Position numbers and translations under genes: made by a program. DNA of 64,000 nucleotides from VXYL01 sp965243095 (GTDB taxonomy: Bacteria; Pseudomonadota; Gammaproteobacteria; Pseudomonadales; Azotimanducaceae), in the NCBI GenBank assembly GCA_965243095.1, contig OZ251530.1, forward strand, positions 1,054,001-1,118,000, read 5' to 3'. Below, piece after piece: positions 16,235-26,059 of this stretch (position 1 is its first letter; each line of letters begins with the position of its first letter). The notes beneath the pieces were generated by a model. It was not told where the DNA came from and searched no databases. It saw nothing but the letters and a program-made list of their open reading frames with translations.

Positions 16235-17539
16235 ATGGCCGATCTACCGTCAGCCGTTCGAGACTCCCTCACCCGGCTAGCCGAGTCCAGCGACCGTGCA
16301 TCTCCGGCGGTGTTTGCCGGGCGCGAGGGCGAGTTCAGACTGCTCGACTCCGCCGTGCGCGGTGTGCAACGCGGCGAGGCCGGCCACACGGTTGTGATCA
16401 GCGGTGTCCCCGGCGCTGGAAAGACCGCGCTGCTGCGCGAACACGCCATCCGCCTGCTGGCCAGCGGCGACGAAACCGCGCAACCGATCATCCCCGTGCC
16501 TTTGCGCCCCAACGATTTGGCCAGCCCGCCAGCAGCCATCGTGCAAGAAATCGATAGGCAGTTCCGCGAATTCGCGGCGTCCGGGGCCTCCGGAGAGTGG
16601 GGCGGCACCGTGAACCGCGTGATCGGCAGCGCCTCCTTGGTGGGCAACGCTTTGTTCGCCGCCTTCACAAAACGCGACTTCAACGAGTTCACGGCGTCCG
16701 CCCGAGCGCCCCACTCGCTTGCCGTCGCACTCGACGACTACGTTGCGTTTCGCTTCGACCGCCGCGGCAGCACCATCCTCCTACTGGTGGACGAAGCCCA
16801 GAACCTGCCCGACACAAACCACGTTCGAGCGCACTTGGATGCGTTGCACGGCGGCATCCACGGACGCACCCAAGCACTGCTCGCCTGTTTCGGTCTGGCG
16901 AACACCATAGACCGCCTCCGCGAACTCGGCTTGTCACGGCTGGCGAACGGGCATGTGCGATCCATCGGCGCACTCTCCGCCGAGGACGCGAAGCGAACCG
17001 TCACCGGCACACTGGAACTCGCGCTCGCCGACTTCCCGTTCGCCGACGAAGCACCAGGCGAGGTGCAACGCTCGCGCTGGATTGACTCGGCCGCGACCAC
17101 GATCCTCGCCGAGAGCGCCAACTTCCCCCACCACTTGGCCAATGGATGCCGCGCCTTGGCGCAAATCGTGCTGGACCAAGGCGTTGGCGACGAGCCTCCT
17201 ACAGCAAAACTGCGCGACCTGTGCCGCGAGCACAAGCGCGAATACTACGACGCGCGCCTACACCGTTGGGCAAACCACATGACCGCCCTAGCCCACGCCT
17301 TCACCGCCGACGAGACGGCATGGACGCCAATCGAAGACGTCGTAAACACTCTTATGGCATCCGACGACTTCGGCAAACCCGTCGAACAAAAGGCCGCCAC
17401 GGCGGTAATCAAGGAACTGTGCGCCAGCGGCTACGTCGAGCGGCGCATGGGCGTCTGCCGCCCCGTCCTACCATCCTTGGCATCCCACCTCAAGGAAATG
17501 CAGCGTGACGCACAGGGCGGCAACGTGAGCATTGATTGA
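16235..17539 (+). CDS. AAA+ ATPase (accessory, STAND/AAA_16-like)
   Basis: 434-aa ATPase with Walker A GVPGAGKT (~residues 57-64), Walker B ILLLVDEAQNLPD (~186-198) and a winged-helix-like C-terminal third (AVIKELCASGYVERRMGVCR). I chose the ATG at 16235 because the upstream sequence belongs to a different ATPase fragment. A degenerate remnant of a HsdR-N nuclease gene begins immediately after the stop (17541), so this gene once stood in the same ATPase-then-nuclease order seen intact at 26060-28403. A piece of its C-terminal coding sequence reappears at 18969-19028. Exact role unknown; I infer an accessory or defence function. Confidence 0.78.
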   Translation: MADLPSAVRDSLTRLAESSDRASPAVFAGREGEFRLLDSAVRGVQRGEAGHTVVISGVPGAGKTALLREHAIRLLASGDETAQPIIPVPLRPNDLASPPAAIVQEIDRQFREFAASGASGEWGGTVNRVIGSASLVGNALFAAFTKRDFNEFTASARAPHSLAVALDDYVAFRFDRRGSTILLLVDEAQNLPDTNHVRAHLDALHGGIHGRTQALLACFGLANTIDRLRELGLSRLANGHVRSIGALSAEDAKRTVTGTLELALADFPFADEAPGEVQRSRWIDSAATTILAESANFPHHLANGCRALAQIVLDQGVGDEPPTAKLRDLCREHKREYYDARLHRWANHMTALAHAFTADETAWTPIEDVVNTLMASDDFGKPVEQKAATAVIKELCASGYVERRMGVCRPVLPSLASHLKEMQRDAQGGNVSID

Positions 17540-17540
17540 G

Positions 17541-17704
17541 GAAGGACCATCGCCCTCAGCAAGAACTTTCTGCCCGAGTTTCGTCTATCCGAAACCCCGG
17601 CCAAGCCGCGGAACAAGCTGCGGTGCCAAGTCCGCGACTACGAGGTGCCGGCAACGCCCAAAGAGCGCGTTCGCGAGCGGGTGTTGCATTGGCTGATCAA
17701 CACA
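17541..17704 (+). pseudogene. Fragment: first ~55 codons of the HsdR-N nuclease gene
   Basis: Reads NFLPEFRLSETPAKPRNKLR...CQVRDYEVPATPKERVRERV...LHWLINT, nearly identical to the start of the gene at 27264. The start codon has become ATC, and homology ends abruptly at 17704, where a 46-bp piece of ntrB-derived DNA begins. Confidence 0.85.
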
Positions 17705-17750
17705 CCTCCCGCGCACACGCTTGCGCTGTTTTCGATCGGCGCCCGGCACC
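17705..17750. repeat. 46-bp fragment of the ntrB 3' end
   Basis: Matches 29879-29925, the last codons of ntrB just before ntrC, with only a few differences; the run GCTGTTTTCGATCGGCGCCC is identical in both. It forms the left junction of the first copy of the 385-aa ATPase gene. Confidence 0.85.
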
Positions 17751-17754
17751 AGCG

Positions 17755-17760
17755 TATACT
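17755..17760 (+). promoter_or_regulatory. -10-like TATACT, 7 nt before the ATPase ATG
   Basis: Same arrangement as at 14585 and 26047, and part of the duplicated segment; the next seven bases are gaccatc, then ATG. No Shine-Dalgarno. Suggests a leaderless transcript. Confidence 0.5.
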
Positions 17761-17767
17761 GACCATC

Positions 17768-18925
17768 ATGGTGTCAACCGAGCAACGCCTTTTCGCGCCC
17801 GGCGATGGCTCGTCGCCGCCCGAATTGACCGGCCGCGACGCGCAGCAGGCGGTGCTCTCGCGTTGCTTGGCGGACTTGGTGGGCGGCTCGGCGCCGCCAC
17901 ACAACGTGGTCTTGTTGGGGCCGCGCGGAAACGGCAAGACGGTGCTTCTGAACTGGCTCAAAGGCGCCTGCGCCGACGCGCCGCCGGTCGAGGTGCTACC
18001 GCTCACGCCCCGCGACGTTCCCGCTCCCCCGGCGTTGTTGCATGCCCTGCTACCGAGACGGGGTCTGGCCAAGCTGCTGCCACGAAAGGTCGGCATCGCT
18101 TCCGTTGGCTCGGCCGAGTGGTCGCCGGCTGGGAACGGCTGGCGCCATCTGTCCAAAGAGCTGGCCGGGCGTTGCCAGCGAAAACCGTTGGTGGTCTTGC
18201 TCGACGAGGCCCACACGCTCGATCTCGCCGTCGGCAGCGCATTGCTCAATGCCAGTCAGCAAGTGTGCGCCGAGGCGCCATTTTTGCTGGTGCTCGCTGG
18301 CACTCCAGGGTTGCCGACGCATCTCAACGCGATGGACACTTCGTTTTGGGGCCGCTTGGGAGAAGGGCTGCTTGGCGTGGGCCGCCTAACCGACGCGGCT
18401 GCCCGCGCGGCGTTGGTGAAGCCGCTGAAACGGCACGGAGTGGAGATCGAAACGGACGCATTGGACGCCGTGATCGAGGACAGCCAGCGCTACCCGTACT
18501 TCATCCAGCTTTGGGGAGATGCGTTGTGGCAGGAGCATCTGGCCAACCCCGGCGCTCGCCTCACCACCGCTACCACGGCGGCAGTGCGCGACGCGGTCGC
18601 CGCCCGCGTGGCGAACTACTACCAAGGCCGCTACCAAGAGTTGGCGGCCGCCGGGTTGTTGACGGCAGCCGCCGCAGTCGCCCCGTTTTTCCAAGGCGGC
18701 GTGGACGCCACGGCGTCCGAGCAAGACATCGATAGCGCCCTTCTGTCCGCCGGCATCGAAGACGCAGCCGACCGGTTCACCGTTTGCGACGGAATGAGCC
18801 GCCTCAGCTACATGTGGTGCCCGCCAAACCAGTTGCCACCGGTGGTTTGGAGCGCCGGCATTCCGTCGCTGACAACCTATGTGCTGGAACGCGTTCCAAA
18901 GTCGGCCCAACCCAATCGAGTATGA
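17768..18925 (+). CDS. AAA+ ATPase, copy 1 of a near-identical pair
   Basis: 385-aa ATPase: N-terminal MVSTEQRLFAPGDGSSPPEL, Walker A GPRGNGKTVLL (~residues 46-56), Walker B PLVVLLDEAHTLD, sensor-1-like region LVLAGTPGLPTHLN, and an alpha-helical C-terminal lid domain. It differs from the copy at 26060 by only about four residues (Ser/Ala and Asp/Ala near the start, Arg/Cys, Cys/Arg). The duplicated block is almost exactly the gene, from the TATACT to just past the stop. Here no intact nuclease follows; the next DNA is a fragment of the 434-aa ATPase gene. Function inferred only from fold. Confidence 0.82.
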   Translation: MVSTEQRLFAPGDGSSPPELTGRDAQQAVLSRCLADLVGGSAPPHNVVLLGPRGNGKTVLLNWLKGACADAPPVEVLPLTPRDVPAPPALLHALLPRRGLAKLLPRKVGIASVGSAEWSPAGNGWRHLSKELAGRCQRKPLVVLLDEAHTLDLAVGSALLNASQQVCAEAPFLLVLAGTPGLPTHLNAMDTSFWGRLGEGLLGVGRLTDAAARAALVKPLKRHGVEIETDALDAVIEDSQRYPYFIQLWGDALWQEHLANPGARLTTATTAAVRDAVAARVANYYQGRYQELAAAGLLTAAAAVAPFFQGGVDATASEQDIDSALLSAGIEDAADRFTVCDGMSRLSYMWCPPNQLPPVVWSAGIPSLTTYVLERVPKSAQPNRV

Positions 18926-18968
18926 TCACGACTGACGATCACAGGCCCACCATGTTGACCCCGAGCAA

Positions 18969-19028
18969 CGCATGGGCGTCTGCCGTCCGGTCTTGCCATT
19001 CTTGGCATTCCCCCACCTCAAGTAAATG
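18969..19028 (+). pseudogene. Fragment: 3' end of the 434-aa AAA+ ATPase gene
   Basis: About 60 bp reading RMGVCRPVLPFLAFPHLK, a degraded match to the C-terminal codons at 17448-17500 (RMGVCRPVLPSLASHLKEMQ). The rest of 18926-19171 holds nothing I recognise. Confidence 0.6.
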
Positions 19029-19171
19029 TGGAGCCAAGCGCTGCCTCGCGGCAAGGCAGTGCAACCTGTTGGGCCGCGTTGGCTGATCAAGTTGCCCGTA
19101 ATCGGCAAACGACGCACGGGTGAAGGTGCCGGCGACGGTACGGGCCGGACCTCCGCAGCATCCATGGCCCA

Positions 19172-19678
19172 TCATGCAAGCCAGCACTTCAACACGCCAC
19201 ACGCAGGGTTACACACGGCGCTTTCCACTTCGTCCTCGAACTCGGGATTTATTTCGAGAACTTCGGGTTCGTGCTTCTTTTTGATCCTGAACTCGGCGAG
19301 CCAAGTGGATCGCCATCGAATGGCGAACCTATAGCGTTGCACTTGCCAACCCCATTTCGGTTGACGAGTTACTGCCACTGCTATGTGGCCCCGCTCTTTC
19401 TTCAGGAAGTTGTGCGCGGCCGTAACACCTGCCTGTACGTTGCAGCTACTTTCCCGCAGCTTCGTCTCTACTTCCTCGATCAAGTGGTCACGAAACCCGT
19501 CGAAGTAATCCGCCTCTACGCGATCCTTAACGACCCGGCCAGCGTATTCGTCGACGACCGCAATCGAACCGGCGACTACGGCCACAGCCACGATGCAAAC
19601 GCCAACTACGACGACTCCGCGCTTCCTAATCACCTTACGCATCCACCCACTCGGTCGGTTTTCCTTTGCGGCACCCAT
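19172..19678 (-). CDS. Hypothetical membrane-anchored protein
   Basis: 168-aa protein with a basic N-terminus, one membrane helix at ~residues 17-40 (VVVVGVCIVAVAVVAGSIAV) and an exported or periplasmic remainder containing three Cys near the C-terminus. I chose the ATG at 19678 because it has a good Shine-Dalgarno (GGAGGATT) just upstream; an ATG at 19711 would add 11 residues. It is 63 bp downstream of the membrane protein gene and probably in its operon. No family recognised. Confidence 0.6.
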   Translation of the reverse strand: MGAAKENRPSGWMRKVIRKRGVVVVGVCIVAVAVVAGSIAVVDEYAGRVVKDRVEADYFDGFRDHLIEEVETKLRESSCNVQAGVTAAHNFLKKERGHIAVAVTRQPKWGWQVQRYRFAIRWRSTWLAEFRIKKKHEPEVLEINPEFEDEVESAVCNPACGVLKCWLA

Positions 19679-19741
19679 TTCCAATCCTCCGAAAAAAACG
19701 TCCTTCCGCATCTCGGCCCTGCAAGGCCGAGCGCCCTGTTC

Positions 19742-20848
19742 CTACGACCTTGAGTCTCCCCCGATCCCTCTGACCACAGTCGGTGCGATCATGACCAAGA
19801 AGAGCAGAAGCATCGTGATGTAAAGCAAAAGCGAGCTCTTCGAGCCAAAGCTGTAGAGAAGCAAGTCGGTTCCAATGCCAAGTCCCGCGAAAAGGCCAAT
19901 CAGGGCGGACAGGAGCGTCAAGATCACCACGATCAGGTTCCCTGTCCAAAGCATGGCTTGGCGCCCTTTGTCTTGCGTGGCGATGTACAAGCGCAGTGCA
20001 TGCAGGTACAGGACGACGAACGCGAGGAAAATGACGTAGTTCAGCGGCTGCAACGGATCGTTGTACAACTCGGCCTTCTCCACGAGGAAGGCCGCTCGGA
20101 AGGGCACCCAGGCCGTGGCTAAAGCCATCGCGACGACGAGGGGGCCTAGTTGAGAACGACCGGCGGAATCCGTGCGGGCCACAAGCGTCACGACGACGCC
20201 AAAAAGCAGCGCCATCCACATCGTGTTGCCAATGAAACCAATGTAGTAGGCCCACTCCGTGGCGGAAGGCTTTTCTCCGCTCGGGAGGCCATTCTTTAGG
20301 ATGTCCAACGGCTTCTCGCCCTTTCCGTCCTCTTGGGGTTTGGCATTGTTCTGTTTCTCGGTGACTTTGGCAGGCTCTTGGCCGTTTTGGTATCTTGCCA
20401 GCAAGGTCTCGCACGCGCGGCGTATCACCAAGTCCGCTTTGTCGGGTTTGGGGCCGTCTTGCTTCGCCGCGGCTTTGAACGACCAAAGCGCCGGCGTCGC
20501 CTGCGTGAAGTCCGTCCAGCTCGCGAAGGAGACGATGCCCACGATGCTGACCGTCAGAAACGCAGTCACGCGCCCACGCTTTCGCGGAGGCAGGTCGCGA
20601 ATCCACGCCACAGTGTGTAGCCAAGGCTTGGTGAGAAACACCGTTGCCGGAAGCCCAAACAACAGCGGGTACACGAACATGTGCCCGTACAGCTTCGCGT
20701 AGTACGACGCGCCCACACAGCGTTGCGGCGGAGGGTAGAACTCGATGAAGAGCACGACGAGAGGCACGACGCTCAAGACCCACAGCGCCCACAGAAATGC
20801 GGCGGCGGCGATGTCGCCGGCGCTCGTAGATCTGGCCTCGTTGTTCAT
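19742..20848 (-). CDS. Hypothetical multi-pass membrane protein
   Basis: 368-aa protein with about eight membrane helices: AAAFLWALWVLSVVPLVVLF, MFVYPLLFGLPATVFL, VTAFLTVSIVGIVSFASW, then a soluble loop rich in Lys/Glu (~residues 115-180), then five more helices, ending LLLYITMLLLFLVMIAPTVV. The ATG at 20848 has an AGGGGAG Shine-Dalgarno upstream. It follows the secreted repeat-protein gene by 32 bp. No known family; context suggests a membrane partner of the repeat protein. Confidence 0.7.
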   Translation of the reverse strand: MNNEARSTSAGDIAAAAFLWALWVLSVVPLVVLFIEFYPPPQRCVGASYYAKLYGHMFVYPLLFGLPATVFLTKPWLHTVAWIRDLPPRKRGRVTAFLTVSIVGIVSFASWTDFTQATPALWSFKAAAKQDGPKPDKADLVIRRACETLLARYQNGQEPAKVTEKQNNAKPQEDGKGEKPLDILKNGLPSGEKPSATEWAYYIGFIGNTMWMALLFGVVVTLVARTDSAGRSQLGPLVVAMALATAWVPFRAAFLVEKAELYNDPLQPLNYVIFLAFVVLYLHALRLYIATQDKGRQAMLWTGNLIVVILTLLSALIGLFAGLGIGTDLLLYSFGSKSSLLLYITMLLLFLVMIAPTVVRGIGGDSRS

Positions 20849-20880
20849 GTCGCTCCCCTCGTCGCGGTCGCCGATTTCAC

Positions 20881-23746
20881 TCAATGTGACTCGCGGTCGC
20901 GCTCTTCGCCGTCGACGTAGTAGATCCAAGTGCCGGTCTTTTCGCCATTGGCGTAAGACCCGAACCATCCATCTCGGGTGCCACTCTCGTAGCGCCCACT
21001 CCGGCCATGGTAGTTCCCGCAGCTCCCGCCGAAGCCGCACCGATCCGCCGCGTTCGGATCGGCCCGGAACGTGCGGAACGCCCACACGTCGCTCCCCCCG
21101 TCCCTGCGGATCTCGTACGCCACGCCGTCCAGCTCGCCGTTCGTGAAGTTGTAGAAATAGCCGTCCGGCGAGCCGTTCTCGTAGCGTCCGCTCCGCCCGT
21201 GGTAGTTCCCGCAGCTCCCGCCGAAGCCGCACCGATCCGCCGCGTTCGGATCGGCCCGGAACGTGCGGAACGCCCACACGTCGCTCCCCCCGTCCCTGCG
21301 GATCTCGTACGCCACGCCGTCCAGCTCGCCGTTCGTGAAGTTGTAGAAGTAGCCGTCCGGCGAGCCGTTCTCGTAGCGTCCGCTCCGCCCGTGGTAGTTC
21401 CCGCAGCAAGCCGCACCGATCCGCCGCGTTCGGATCGGCCCGGAACGTGCGGAACGCCCACACGTCGCTCCCCCCGTCCCTGCGGATCTCGTACGCCACG
21501 CCGTCCAGCTCGCCGTTCGTGAAGTTGTAGAAGTAGCCGTCCGGCGAGCCGTTCTCGTAGCGTCCGCTCCGCCCGTGGTAGTTCCCGCAGCTCCCGCCGA
21601 AGCCGCACCGATCCGCCGCGTTCGGATCGGCCCGGAACGTGCGGAACGCCCACACGTCGTTTCCCCCGTCCCTCCGGATCTCGTACGCGACGCTGTCCAG
21701 TTCCCTGTTCGTGAAGTTGTAGAAGTAGCCGTCCGGCGCGCCGCTTTCGTAGCGCCCGTCCGACTCTTCCACCCCATTCACCCAACACTCGACCCATCTG
21801 ACTTCGCCGTCGCTCACGTATATCTGCAAGCCGTGCTTCTCGTCGGCGTCGTTGCGGCGGTAGTTCCATCCTTCGGAGAGTCCGGCGGTGCTGGGCGGGC
21901 CGGCAACCACGGGAGTGTTGTAGCTGCCGGTGTCCATGCCGTCGGGGCCAAGCACGGTTGCGTCTCGGGTGCCGACGAAGACGCACTGGCTCAGGTCTGG
22001 CGAAGCCGGCACATCCGGGCCGGGGCGCGGTTGGCGAGCCCACTGCCATGTCCACGAGTCGATGGGAGCGTAGGCCATTACGGACATGCCCGCCGGGCCG
22101 TTGATCACGGTCGGTTGGATGTCGGAGAGCGGATCGTTGAGCTGGCCGACTTCTGTGCCCAACCAGCCTTCCCGATCGCCGCCACCGCCGACACCGTCCG
22201 CGACGAACCTTGCATGGACGGTGTAGGACCCGCCGGCGCCGTAAGGCGAAACGGCCACGAAATAGGTGCCAGCGCCTAGGCTTTCTTCAATGCGGAAGTT
22301 GGTCGCCTCGCCCCCGTCGTCATTGGACGCAAGCACGGTTCCGTCGCTGTCGCTCAGTTGGCCGAAGGTGTCCGTGTCTCCGGTGGTGTAGACCGTCAAT
22401 GTGCCCGCCTCCGTGGTGCGGATGCGGAACACGTCGATGTCGTCCGAATCGTCCAACCGCCCTTGCTGCGATCCGCCCAAGGCGAGATCGGTCGCCTCCG
22501 CACGTGTGTCGCCGTGGTCGTCCCCATCCGCCGAAACGTCGCACGCATCTTCGTTGCGCGGGGCGATGGTGATGTTTAGGTTGGCGCTGGAGCCCTTTCC
22601 ACCTCGGTGTTGCCAACGCTGCACGTTTTCGTCGCCACCGCGGGCGGTGACGCGGAGCTCGCCTGAGTTTGCGTCCCGGTAGCTGCATTGGCCCTTGTAC
22701 CCAGTGCCGTTGAGCGCGAGGAAGACAATCGAGTTTGCGCCTTCGTTCACAGAAACCAAATTGCACTGCCAGCGGTTGAACAACTCGCCCTCAAAGACCA
22801 CCGAGTCATTCACCGTGATCCGCGCCTCGTCGCCATCCTCGCAGGCGTAGTCGCGAACGCATACCTCGACCTCCGCGGCGCACTGGCCTGGCACGGTGAG
22901 GTCGATGTCGTCGATTGGGTCGACGTCGAAGTCATCGCCCAAGGACAGTCTGCCCAGCACCGTGGCAAGCTGGCCTTCCACCAAACGCGACGCCGAGAGG
23001 TTGCTCAAGTAGCCGTCCGGTTGCTCCAACAAGCTCATCACTTGGATGGGTTGGTCCGCGGCCACATAGACGCGCCATTTGCCTTGGCCATCGCCGAAGG
23101 CACCCCCAGCTTGGGCCTCTCGCGGGCCCGCCTCCAGTTCGGCGGCGGTAAGCGTCAGCGTTTGGCCCGCGTCTAGCGTGACCGTAACGGTGCCCGATCG
23201 CTGCCCTCCGTCATCCAGCGCGTCAATGGTCACGCGGGTGTCCACACCGCCCGGGTTGATCATCCGCAGTTTGGATTGCTGGTTGAGATTGCTGCCCGGG
23301 TTGAACGTGGGGACGTAGTGGGTGTTGTCCGAGACGAGGGCCACGTCATGCACCGGCGTCACGAAGCCCGTCCAACTACGCACAAAAGCCAGCACTTCGA
23401 TCGTCAACGTGCTGTCGAAGGTGAGCCGCCAGTCGCCGCTGCCCGTGCCGATCCCACCGGACAGCCCTTTTGCGGCGTTGCCTTGCTCCAAATCGCCGGA
23501 GTTGAAGTGGACGACGCCGTTCGGCTCCAGCGCGATCGTTATCGCCCGCGGGCTGTGGCCAGAGTCGTCAACGGCACTCACCTCCACCGTCCCTTGCGCG
23601 TCTGAGTGGTTGATGACGCGGGCAAAGCCTTGCTGCAAGCCGTCGGACGCGGCCTTGAACAACGGAACGTCGTGCGTTTCAGCGAACCCCGGAACTACGG
23701 CGAGCACGCCGCACAGGGGCAAGAGCCTCGTTGGCGGAACCTTCAT
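20881..23746 (-). pseudogene. Secreted protein with PPC-like domain and 64-aa tandem repeats; frameshifted by an 8-bp deletion
   Basis: Strong Shine-Dalgarno (GGGAGGAGG) before the ATG at 23746 and a signal peptide (MKVPPTRLLPLCGVLAVVPG). The N-terminal half has beta-sandwich segments, then a pre-peptidase C-terminal (PPC)-like domain (DSDDIDVFRIRTTEAGTLTV ... LGAGTYFVAVSPYG). The C-terminal third consists of four 64-residue repeats (GRYENGSPDGYFYNFTNGEL ... VWAFRTFRADPNAADRCG) and a final half repeat. In one repeat 8 bp are missing at about 21407, so the frame shifts; restoring them gives a continuous 957-aa protein with the end GTWIYYVDGEERDRESH. The repeats resemble MORN/YwqK-type motifs. 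Likely a cell-surface or secreted protein. Confidence 0.75.
21008..21768. repeat. 192-bp tandem repeats (four units, one 184 bp)
   Basis: Successive units begin near 21008, 21200, 21392 and 21576. The first two spacings are 192 bp and the third 184 bp because of the 8-bp loss. Units two and three are almost identical at DNA level, which indicates recent expansion or homogenisation. Confidence 0.95.
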
Positions 23747-23924
23747 TCAGGACCTCCTCCCTACTTGAATTCGTGGTGTCTTGGCCGGCCGCCAAGCAAC
23801 GCCGCCGCACCTGCGCGGATCGGAGTTTCGGGTGTTGTGCGGAGCCAGCCTGACCGGCCAGCTCAAGGGGAATTCGTTACGCCCTACGCGCGCGCGAGCG
23901 TTCGGGTCAGCGCTGGGAGGGGAG

Positions 23925-23944
23925 GTGTGTGTGTGTGTGTGTGT
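23925..23944. repeat. (GT)10 microsatellite in a 518-bp gene-free gap
   Basis: Ten GT repeats in the region 23747-24264 upstream of the repeat-protein gene. The rest of that gap contains a partial REP palindrome (24099-24114) and a TACAAT at 24184-24189 that could be a -10, but no convincing gene. Confidence 0.9.
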
Positions 23945-24081
23945 AGCAAGATCCGTGCCAACTCTTGCTCAGTCGGCATGGGACGGGCGGATCGGGCGCT
24001 CGCGTGTTGGTTTGGCGTCTCCATCGAACAGCACCTTAACAAGGTCGAAACGGCAATGTCAAATCCAAATTTGGCCCCATA

Positions 24082-24114
24082 GCTGCTGCAGCATGTCCTA
24101 GGAGCGCGGGCGTC
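24082..24114. repeat. Partial REP-like element (left arm only)
   Basis: GCAGCATGTCCTAGGAGCGC followed by GGGCGTC matches the lead-in and the first half of the left arm of the window's palindromic repeats, then diverges. Confidence 0.6.
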
Positions 24115-24264
24115 AAGCGCGGCTTCGGCCGGCGGGCCCGCGTCGGCTGGCGCTAGCGGACAGCGTCTAGGCGCCGGTGGCGGTACAATCGCCAGCATCC
24201 AGACGTATCGACTAGACTGCCGCAACCGCAACCCAGCAGCACAGCCAGACCAACTCGACACACC

Positions 24265-24657
24265 ATGGCCCTGAGCGACAAAGTCGTCCAACGAATGGCT
24301 GCGGCCGGGGCGCAGCTACGGGTGAGGAGCGCCCTCAACCCGATTCTCTGGCTCTGCCCCACTGTGTCGCTGCCCTGTTTGGCGCTGGCTGCCTACACCT
24401 CCGAACCCGCTTGGCTACAGATCGTGTTGGTCATCCTAGGCGGTGCGCCTATTGTCGTTGCGCTTTGGGCGTTCGCGCACTTCGTGCGCGTTGATCCGCG
24501 TCGGTTACAATCCGAGGACTACCAGATCAGAGAGCGGCTGCTGGAGTCCATCCAAGAGAGCCAAGAAAAAGGGCGCCTGTTGGACGCCCCGCAATCACTG
24601 GAGACCATCTTGAACCCACGCGACAGGCTCACCAACCGGCGTCAGGAGGACCAATGA
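24265..24657 (+). CDS. Hypothetical small membrane protein
   Basis: 130-aa protein with two membrane helices (~residues 25-45 LNPILWLCPTVSLPCLALAA, and ~50-72 LQIVLVILGGAPIVVALWAF) and a charged cytoplasmic tail (RIRERLLESIQESQEKGR-like, helical). Its last codons overlap the next gene (ATGA at 24654), so the two are co-translated. No family recognised. Confidence 0.65.
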   Translation: MALSDKVVQRMAAAGAQLRVRSALNPILWLCPTVSLPCLALAAYTSEPAWLQIVLVILGGAPIVVALWAFAHFVRVDPRRLQSEDYQIRERLLESIQESQEKGRLLDAPQSLETILNPRDRLTNRRQEDQ

Positions 24658-24968
24658 CACGGCGAGCGTACTTGCTGATCTACAGTGGCGGGGTCGGCAC
24701 CCGAGAGGAAGTCCGGGACTACCTCGACAACCTGCCGGAGATTCTCAACTGGCGCTACGACGTCCCGCATGCGTTCTACCTGATCTCGGAGTGCAACGCG
24801 GACGAGCTCACCAACCTCATCCTCCGCTTCTCCAAGGGCGAAGGGCGCTTTTTGGTTAGCGAAGTGGCCGACAACTCCCAAGGCTTGTTGCCGAGAGGCG
24901 CTTGGCGGTTTCTCAACGAGAAGACGCCGGCAGGTGGATCCTCGGCCCGGCAGGGCAAGGCGGCATGA
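24654..24968 (+). CDS. Small protein with Cas2/SinR-like fold signature
   Basis: 104-aa protein. The start RRAYLLIYSGGVGTREEVRD, then PHAFYLISECNADELTNLIL and EGRFLVSEVADNSQGLLPRG give the beta-alpha-beta pattern of the ferredoxin-like Cas2/SinR/VapD group: a start strand, a helix, a strand with the 'was it this conformation' Ser, and a final strand. No CRISPR array or cas1 is near. The partner is the membrane protein whose gene it overlaps. Family assignment is tentative. Confidence 0.55.
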   Translation: MTRRAYLLIYSGGVGTREEVRDYLDNLPEILNWRYDVPHAFYLISECNADELTNLILRFSKGEGRFLVSEVADNSQGLLPRGAWRFLNEKTPAGGSSARQGKAA

Positions 24969-24975
24969 CCGATCG

Positions 24976-25004
24976 CGCCGGCCGTTAATTGGCAACGGCC
25001 GGCG
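24976..25004. terminator. Bidirectional hairpin between convergent genes
   Basis: Perfect 11-bp inverted repeat CGCCGGCCGTT / AACGGCCGGCG with a 7-nt loop (aattggc), between the stop of the Cas2-like gene and the stop of the truncated ntrC copy. No U-tract, so the strength as an intrinsic terminator is uncertain. Confidence 0.6.
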
Positions 25005-25006
25005 GG

Positions 25007-25967
<961 letters not shown>

Positions 25968-26046
25968 CCTTTCCCGGCCACTTCCTCAAGCGGCGCCAGC
26001 CACATCGAAATTGCCACGCACACGCCATGCGCCGAGTCGTCAGGCG

Positions 26047-26052
26047 TATACT
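26047..26052 (+). promoter_or_regulatory. -10-like TATACT, 7 nt before the ATPase ATG (copy 2)
   Basis: Same layout as 17755-17760; spacer ggccatc. No Shine-Dalgarno between it and ATG 26060. Confidence 0.5.
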
Positions 26053-26059
26053 GGCCATC

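Noticed and set aside
17645..18925. A longer ATPase starting upstream of 17768
   Set aside because: The upstream frame crosses the nuclease and ntrB fragments; the conserved start MVSTEQRLF is shared by all copies.
19742..23746. A single 1334-aa protein joining the repeat protein and the membrane protein
   Set aside because: The join arises because the 8-bp deletion shifts the frame; the shifted stretch is low-complexity Arg/Leu sequence, and the membrane gene has its own ATG and Shine-Dalgarno at 20848.
24654..24968. Cas2 of a CRISPR system
   Set aside because: No cas1 or array is present; the similarity is only to the general Cas2/SinR-like fold.
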